This document shows, in pieces, positions 58,519 to 64,000 of a stretch of 64,000 nt of DNA. Origin of the DNA: Aggregatibacter kilianii (lineage in GTDB: Bacteria; Pseudomonadota; Gammaproteobacteria; Enterobacterales; Pasteurellaceae); assembly GCF_003129965.1 (NCBI RefSeq), contig NZ_NRCJ01000001.1:1-64000 (forward strand), read 5' to 3'. The notes under the pieces were generated by a model, which worked only from the letters and a program-made list of their open reading frames with translations, did not search any database and was not told the DNA's origin. A program made the position numbers and the translations under genes. Numbering within the stretch: position 1 is the first letter of the stretch; each line of letters opens with the position of its first letter.

Positions 58519-61138
58519 TGAAACGGAAGTGAAGGCGCAAGTACGCCAGAACCGTCGCATTTCGCCATTTTGGTTATTACCTTTCGTCGCCTTTTGTATC
58601 GGCGCGATTTTGTTCTTCCAAATTGTGCAGGAACAAGGCGTCAGCGTAAAAATCAGTTTTGCTAACGGTGATGGCATCGTGGCGGGGAAAACACAAATTC
58701 GCTATCAAGGATTGCAAATCGGTGTAGTGAAAAAAGTGAACTTCACCGATGACTTACAAAAAGTAGAAGTGGTCGCCAATATTTACCCCGAAGCGAAAAC
58801 CGTGTTGCGCGAAAATACCAAATTCTGGTTGGTAAAACCGAGCGCATCTTTAGCGGGAATTTCCGGTTTGGATGCCTTGGTCTCCGGTAACTACATTACC
58901 TTACAACCCGGTGACGGCGATTCGGAAAATGAATTCGTCGCCCAAACGGAAGGTCCGATTGCCCAGCTCAATCCGGGAGATTTATTAATTCACTTAATCG
59001 CCGATGACTTAGGCTCGATTTCCATTGGCGCATCCATTTATTACAAAAAAATGCCGGTGGGCAGAATTTACGATTTTCGCTTCACCGAAGACGGCAAAAA
59101 AGTGGAAATCGATGTAGTGATTGATAAGCCTTACACCAAATTTGTCAAGAAAGACAGCCACTTCTGGAATATCAGCGGTATCAGCGCCAATATCGGCGTT
59201 TCCGGCTTGAACGTCAACGTGGACAGTCTCAACTCCGTGGTGCAAGGCGCTGCCGCTTTCGACTCACCTAATGAGAGCCCGGCAGCCGAAATGAATGAGC
59301 GCTACACCCTTTATTCCAACCTGCAAGCGGCGAAACGCGGGGTCAACATTCATGTAAACATCCCTAACACCGCCGGTTTGGAGGAAGGTAAGACCCACGT
59401 TTATTACCAAAATACAGAAATCGGCGTGTTGTCCAAATTAAGTGCAGTGGAAAACAACGACGAAATTTTAAGTGGCACATTGTTGATCGATCCGAATCTT
59501 GCCAATCTGTTCAAAGCCAACAGCAACATTGTGCTACGTGCAAAAAAAGCGGGCTTGGCGGATCTAACCGATGTGCAAAGACTGTTGCGCGGTAAATACT
59601 TTGAAGTGTTGCCGGGCGATGGAGAAAGCAGAACGGATTTTGATGTCATTAAAGAAAGCGAATTGTTACTCAAACAGCCGAACACCCTAGTGCTGAACTT
59701 AACTGCGCCTGAAACTTACGGCATCAGCGAAGGGCAACCGTTGATTTATAACAATATTCAGATCGGCGAAATCGTCACTCAACACGTGGACACCGACGGG
59801 GTGAAATTTAAAGTCGCGATTGCAAGCGAATATCGCCATTTAATTCACGGCGACACCATGTTTATTGCCGCCACCAATTTTGAAGTGAGCTTAGGCGTTG
59901 AAGGTTTACGTTTTGAAGCTGCAACCCCTGAAAAATGGTTGCAGGGTGGCATTCGCGTGGTTGCCGGTAAAAACCAAGGTAAAACCAAAGAAACTTACGC
60001 CCTTTACAGCGATTTAGCCAACGCGGAAGCGGGCATTGCCGACAGCCAACCGAAACCGACCATTACCCTTACCACCTCAAATCTACCGAGTATTAATAAA
60101 GGTTCCGTAGTGCTTTATCGCCAATACGAAGTGGGCAAAATTCTAGATGTTCGTCCGCAAACCCAAAGTTTTGCGGTAGATGTGTTTATTTATCCGAAAT
60201 ACCAACATTTATTAACGGAAAAAAGTGTGTTCTGGGTAGAAAGTGCGGCGCAAATCGATATTACACCGAAAGGCATCAGCATTCAGGCGACACCGGTGGC
60301 GCGCTCGCTGAAAGGCGCCATCAGTTTTGATAACAGCGGCGGTAAAAACAACCGTACCCTTTATCCGAACGAACTGCGTGCTAAATCTGCGGGGCAACAA
60401 ATCACTCTGACTGCCGACGACGCCACCAATCTGAGCAAAGGCATGGCGTTACGTTATTTAGGCTTAAATGTCGGTGAAATCGACAGCGTTCAGCTTGATC
60501 AAAAAGCCAATAAAATCATCGCGAAAGCCTTAATTAACCCAAACTACATGGCACTAATCGCCAAAGAAGGATCGCGCTTTAAGGTGATTTCACCGCAAAT
60601 TTCCGCCGGCGGCATTGAAAATATCGACAGTTTGTTGCAGCCGTATATTGATGTGGAAGTCGGCTCCGGCAAAAGTAAAACACAATTTGCATTAAGCCAG
60701 ACTGTCAGCAATAACATCAAATATACCAATGGGTTACCGCTGGTGTTAGAAACTAATGACGCACTCAACATCACGGCAGGCTCGCCGATTATGTATCGCG
60801 GCGTGGAAGTAGGGACGATTAAAAACCTAGAGTTGAATTCGTTGGGTGATAGGGTATTTATCAATATTCTTATCGCCCCGAAATACCAGCATTTAGTCCG
60901 CCAAAACTCCGAATTCTGGATCGCCTCCGGCTATGATTTCAGTCTCAGCCTCACCGGCGGTGCGCAGTTTAACACCGGAAGCGTACAACAGCTGTTAAAA
61001 GGCGGCATTTCCTTCTCCACCCCGTCAGGCACGGTAGTTCACGGACAAGCGAAAGCAAACCAACATTTCCTGTTGCAAGTTAAACGCCCCGAAGACGCCC
61101 AAAAATGGAATCAGGGTGCCTTACCGGCAGCGAAATAA
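58481..61138 (+). CDS. letB: intermembrane lipid transport protein LetB (MCE repeats)
   Basis: 885 residues, near the 877 of E. coli LetB. One N-terminal membrane helix (about 28-48), then seven MCE domains. The repeated signatures are IRYQGLQIG, IYYKKMPVG, VYYQNTEIG, IYNNIQIG, LYRQYEVG, LRYLGLNVG and MYRGVEVG. LetB hexamers stack as a tunnel across the periplasm for phospholipids. Seven domains equal the E. coli number. Its start lies inside letA. An uptake-signal-like hairpin follows. Confidence 0.95.
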   Translation: MTDNKQSTQNQNNETEVKAQVRQNRRISPFWLLPFVAFCIGAILFFQIVQEQGVSVKISFANGDGIVAGKTQIRYQGLQIGVVKKVNFTDDLQKVEVVANIYPEAKTVLRENTKFWLVKPSASLAGISGLDALVSGNYITLQPGDGDSENEFVAQTEGPIAQLNPGDLLIHLIADDLGSISIGASIYYKKMPVGRIYDFRFTEDGKKVEIDVVIDKPYTKFVKKDSHFWNISGISANIGVSGLNVNVDSLNSVVQGAAAFDSPNESPAAEMNERYTLYSNLQAAKRGVNIHVNIPNTAGLEEGKTHVYYQNTEIGVLSKLSAVENNDEILSGTLLIDPNLANLFKANSNIVLRAKKAGLADLTDVQRLLRGKYFEVLPGDGESRTDFDVIKESELLLKQPNTLVLNLTAPETYGISEGQPLIYNNIQIGEIVTQHVDTDGVKFKVAIASEYRHLIHGDTMFIAATNFEVSLGVEGLRFEAATPEKWLQGGIRVVAGKNQGKTKETYALYSDLANAEAGIADSQPKPTITLTTSNLPSINKGSVVLYRQYEVGKILDVRPQTQSFAVDVFIYPKYQHLLTEKSVFWVESAAQIDITPKGISIQATPVARSLKGAISFDNSGGKNNRTLYPNELRAKSAGQQITLTADDATNLSKGMALRYLGLNVGEIDSVQLDQKANKIIAKALINPNYMALIAKEGSRFKVISPQISAGGIENIDSLLQPYIDVEVGSGKSKTQFALSQTVSNNIKYTNGLPLVLETNDALNITAGSPIMYRGVEVGTIKNLELNSLGDRVFINILIAPKYQHLVRQNSEFWIASGYDFSLSLTGGAQFNTGSVQQLLKGGISFSTPSGTVVHGQAKANQHFLLQVKRPEDAQKWNQGALPAAK

Positions 61139-61148
61139 TTGTGGAAAT

Positions 61149-61172
61149 GACTGCACTTTATAAAGTGCGGTC
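61149..61172 (+). terminator. uptake-signal hairpin after letB
   Basis: GACTGCACTTTA and TAAAGTGCGGTC pair with one mismatch and no loop spacer, followed by GTTTTT. One arm is an intact uptake signal. Confidence 0.6.
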
Positions 61173-61198
61173 GTTTTTCTTAGCGTTTTTTAACTCAA

Positions 61199-61265
61199 GA
61201 TAGTGCGCGTCTCCTGACGAGTGCTGAATGAAAGCGCGGGCACGCGTTGGGAAACGCGCGCCATC
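61199..61265. repeat. dispersed long palindrome, family A, copy 3
   Basis: GTGCGCGTCTCCTGACGAGTG faces GGCACGCGTTGGGAAACGCG. Ends in GCGCGCCATC, like 9954-10027 and 43440-43510. Lies between letB and pepT, which converge. Confidence 0.65.
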
Positions 61266-61312
61266 AAAAGGGGAAAAAGCGCAGTCGTTTTTCCAAGCGT
61301 TTTTGAATTCGG

Positions 61313-62554
61313 CTATTTCTGTGTCGCCAATTCCACCACCTTCACAATCACATTCACAGCGTCCTTCATGCCTTCTAAGGTAATTAATTCGTGTTTGCTG
61401 TGAAAGTTGTAGCCGCCGGTGAAAATGTTCGGGCAAGCCAAGCCTTTTTCCGCCAGCCAGGCGCCGTCGGTGCCGCCGCGAATGAGTTTGTGGTGTGGAT
61501 TGACGCCACATTCTTGCATTGCCGAATCTGCCAGTTCGATGGATTGCGGCACTTTTTTCACCGTTTCATACATATTTTTGTAACTGTCGGTGAGTTCCAA
61601 TTCAATAGGTTTCGGTAAGCGTTTTTCGCGATTAAATTTTTCTACCGAATCAATGATAAATTGCTTGCGCCGTTCAAAGGCATCCCATTCAAAATCACGG
61701 ATCAAATAATGCAATTCCACTTTTTCAATATCGCCGGAAAAATAATTTAAATGGAAAAAACCTTCCCGTTGTTCGGTGTTTTCCGGTGTTTCCGCCGATG
61801 GAAAAGCATTTTGAAATTCGCACGCCAACGTGAGCGCATTGACCATTTTCTTCTTGGCTGAGCCGGTGTGAATGTTACGCCCGTAAAAAGTCAGTTTGGC
61901 AAATGCCGCGTTAAAGTTTTCATATTCCAACTCGCCCACCGCGCCGCCGTCAATGGTGTACGCCCAATCGCACGGGAAATCTTCGAAAGGGAAAAACTGC
62001 ATGCCTAAGCCGATTTCTTCATCGGGTGTGAAGGCGACGCGAATATTACAATGAGGCAGATTTTCTGTTTTCAAGCGATAAAGTGCGGTCATAATTTCCG
62101 CTATTCCTGCTTTATTATCGGCGCCCAACAGGGTATTGCCGTCGGTAACGATGAGCGTTTTGCCGATAAGTTGGTGCAAAAAGGAATAATATACGGGACT
62201 AATAAATTCTTCGCCGATGCCCAAGGCAATGTCGCCGCCACGATAATTTTCAATGACTTCCGGCTGAACGTTTTTGCCGCTGCATTCGGGTGATGTGTCC
62301 AAATGTGAGATTAATCCGATGGTCGGCGAATCGGGATCTACGTTGGAGGGTAAAAACGCGGTGAGGACGGCGTGCTTGCTTAATTCAATATTTTGCAATC
62401 CCAAGGCGACAAGTTCCTGCTGTAAGTGCTTGGCTAATGCCAATTGCCCTGCGGTGCTGGGTGAAACCTTGGCACCGGGCTTGGATTGGGTATCATAAGT
62501 CACATAATTAAAAAAGCGTTCCAGTACGGGTTCTTGAGACAATAAATCCTGCAT
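61313..62554 (-). CDS. pepT: peptidase T (tripeptidase)
   Basis: 413 residues, M20B zinc aminopeptidase. It removes N-terminal residues from tripeptides. Zinc and active-site motifs: LISHLDTSPECSG, LGADNKAGIAE, FTPDEEIGLGM and the His near the end in FNFHSKHELI-like GGYNFHSKHELI. AGGAG precedes the ATG. Divergent from potA. In H. influenzae pepT also neighbours potABCD, as I recall. Confidence 0.96.
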   Translation of the reverse strand: MQDLLSQEPVLERFFNYVTYDTQSKPGAKVSPSTAGQLALAKHLQQELVALGLQNIELSKHAVLTAFLPSNVDPDSPTIGLISHLDTSPECSGKNVQPEVIENYRGGDIALGIGEEFISPVYYSFLHQLIGKTLIVTDGNTLLGADNKAGIAEIMTALYRLKTENLPHCNIRVAFTPDEEIGLGMQFFPFEDFPCDWAYTIDGGAVGELEYENFNAAFAKLTFYGRNIHTGSAKKKMVNALTLACEFQNAFPSAETPENTEQREGFFHLNYFSGDIEKVELHYLIRDFEWDAFERRKQFIIDSVEKFNREKRLPKPIELELTDSYKNMYETVKKVPQSIELADSAMQECGVNPHHKLIRGGTDGAWLAEKGLACPNIFTGGYNFHSKHELITLEGMKDAVNVIVKVVELATQK

Positions 62555-62818
62555 TATTCTTCTCCTGTTTCGTGCATTTTGCTTCCCGAAAAAATCCGTT
62601 GAAAAATTGGCGTTAGTCTAGCCGTAAAAGAGCAACAGTTCCTTGATATATAACAAATATCCGACTTTTTATGAAAAATCCCGATTAATTGCTTTTCATT
62701 ATGCCCCGATCGCTATATCATTAGCGTTCATTTTTACAGTCACCGCCTGCATTTTTGTGGGCATTTGTTTCTAATTTCTACCGAAAAATTCGGTACATTA
62801 GGGAGAAAACCAAAGCTA

Positions 62819-63937
62819 GTGGAAAATCCAGTTCAAAACAAGCCGATTATCGAGCTTCGTTCCATTACTAAATCCTACGGTTCCAATACCATTATTAAAG
62901 ATTTTAATTTAACCATTAATAACGGTGAATTTTTGACAATTCTCGGCCCGTCCGGCTGCGGTAAAACAACGGTGTTACGTTTACTTGCCGGCTTGGAAGA
63001 ATTAGATTCGGGCAATATTATTTTGGATGGTGAAGACATTACCCATGTGCCGGCGGAAAAACGCCACGTTAATACCGTATTCCAAAGCTATGCTCTGTTC
63101 CCGCACATGACGATTTTTGAAAATGTGGCATTCGGCTTGCGTATGCAAAAAGTGCCTGAAGCGGAAATCAAACCGCGCGTGCTGGAAGCCTTGCGCATGG
63201 TGCAACTGGAAGAAATGGCGGATCGTAAACCGACCCAACTTTCCGGCGGTCAGCAACAACGTATCGCCATCGCCCGTGCGGTGGTGAATAAACCGAAAGT
63301 GTTATTACTCGACGAATCCCTGTCTGCGCTGGATTACAAACTGCGCAAACAAATGCAATATGAACTGAAAGTGTTGCAACGCCAATTAGGCATTACCTTT
63401 ATTTTTGTGACCCACGACCAAGAAGAAGCCATCACCATGTCCGACCGTATCGTGTTGTTACGTAAGGGTAAAATCGCCCAAGACGGTTCACCGCGCGAAA
63501 TTTATGAAGAACCGGCGAACTTGTTCGTGGCGCGTTTCATCGGTGAAATCAACGTCTTTGACGCCACGGTGATTGAACGTAAGTCGGAAAATGTGGTGTT
63601 GGCGAACGTAGAAGGCCGTATTTGCGATATTTATACGGATATTCCGGTAGAAAAAGATCAACAGCTTCAAGTCTTGCTTCGTCCGGAAGATATTGTGATT
63701 GAAGAACTGGACGAACATGAACATTCAAAAGCCATTATCGGTCACATTATCGACCGCACTTATAAAGGCATGACCTTGGAATCCACGGTGGAGTTCGAGC
63801 ATAACGGCAAACGCGTGTTGGTCAGCGAATTCTTTAACGAAGACGATCCGCACATGGATCACAGCATTGGTCAACGTGTAGGCATTACATGGCACGAAGG
63901 TTGGGAGGTTGTACTCAACGATGAAGATAATCAATAA
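62819..63937 (+). CDS. potA: spermidine/putrescine ABC transporter, ATP-binding protein
   Basis: 372 residues from a GTG ([15 protein letters not shown]), the start that gives the usual length; no ATG lies earlier in a good context. Walker A ([14 protein letters not shown]), the signature [16 protein letters not shown] and Walker B ([11 protein letters not shown]; Ser replaces the more common Pro) are visible, then a TOBE-type C-terminal domain. It energises PotBCD for polyamine uptake. The gene overlaps potB by 17 bases. Confidence 0.95.
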   Translation: MENPVQNKPIIELRSITKSYGSNTIIKDFNLTINNGEFLTILGPSGCGKTTVLRLLAGLEELDSGNIILDGEDITHVPAEKRHVNTVFQSYALFPHMTIFENVAFGLRMQKVPEAEIKPRVLEALRMVQLEEMADRKPTQLSGGQQQRIAIARAVVNKPKVLLLDESLSALDYKLRKQMQYELKVLQRQLGITFIFVTHDQEEAITMSDRIVLLRKGKIAQDGSPREIYEEPANLFVARFIGEINVFDATVIERKSENVVLANVEGRICDIYTDIPVEKDQQLQVLLRPEDIVIEELDEHEHSKAIIGHIIDRTYKGMTLESTVEFEHNGKRVLVSEFFNEDDPHMDHSIGQRVGITWHEGWEVVLNDEDNQ

Positions 63938-64000
63938 TAAATTCCAGAAAATTACTGTTGCGATTATCTTCAGCTGGCTAATCTTCTTCGTGCTGATCCC
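63921..64000 (+). CDS. potB: spermidine/putrescine ABC transporter permease, partial
   Basis: Only the first 26 codons are in the window: [19 protein letters not shown] followed by the first hydrophobic helix. It starts inside potA and runs off the right edge. The pairing with potA and this N terminus support PotB. Confidence 0.85.
   Translation, partial: MKIINNKFQKITVAIIFSWLIFFVLI

Overview
The window reads as chromosome of a Pasteurellaceae bacterium carrying the Haemophilus-type DNA uptake signal AAGTGCGGT. By eye there are some fifty to sixty copies on both strands, often as inverted pairs behind genes. Gene content and local order resemble Haemophilus influenzae. The base composition, the uptake-signal type and a CRISPR repeat of type I-C style make Aggregatibacter, or a close Haemophilus relative, the best guess. 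The genus is an inference.

Layout. 1-873 is the end of an IS3-family (IS150-like) element that runs off the left edge. 900-4315 (minus) holds grxD, a lemA gene with two TPM-domain genes, and ompA. 4750-9871 (plus) holds a YdiJ-type FAD/Fe-S dehydrogenase, a hotdog thioesterase, hemH and tpx. A degenerate tRNA-like sequence and a dispersed palindromic repeat follow at about 9.95-10.1 kb. 10154-21883 is a complete sialic-acid/amino-sugar locus: nagA, nagB, nanA, a RpiR regulator, nanK and nanE on the minus strand, diverging from siaP, siaT (fused QM) and nanM, then a GlcNAc-type PTS gene on the plus strand. Sialic acid enters through the TRAP transporter and is converted through ManNAc, ManNAc-6-P and GlcNAc-6-P to fructose-6-P. 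The PTS gene would feed GlcNAc-6-P into the same route.

22230-25761 is a 5-oxoprolinase operon (pxpBCA) with an NRAMP-like transporter that lacks the usual metal-binding residues. 25859-31011 (minus) is thiD-thiB-thiP-thiQ-bioB behind a TPP riboswitch. 31329-31894 is a nine-repeat CRISPR array with no cas gene anywhere in the window, next to an unexplained structured intergenic stretch and one gene I do not recognise. 32937-41817 matches the enterobacterial yccA-tusE-yccX-yccT-mgsA-yccF-yccS neighbourhood, with a metal ABC transporter (sitABCD/yfeABCD) lying inside it. smrB and prmB follow, diverging from each other.

43540-44361 encodes an ANT(6)-like aminoglycoside nucleotidyltransferase that looks foreign and sits between two dispersed repeats. 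44634-50986 (minus) is sucA-sucB-sucC-sucD. 51269-57019 (minus) is a cell-envelope block: ycbL-like hydrolase, mepK-like, ldtD-like, prc and proQ. 57232-61138 (plus) is letAB (MCE lipid transport). pepT and the start of potAB close the window.

No large unknown multi-gene system is visible. The least explained items are the orphan CRISPR region with its neighbouring hypothetical gene, the NRAMP-like protein of the 5-oxoproline operon, the acquired nucleotidyltransferase, the tRNA-like sequence and two families of dispersed palindromes.
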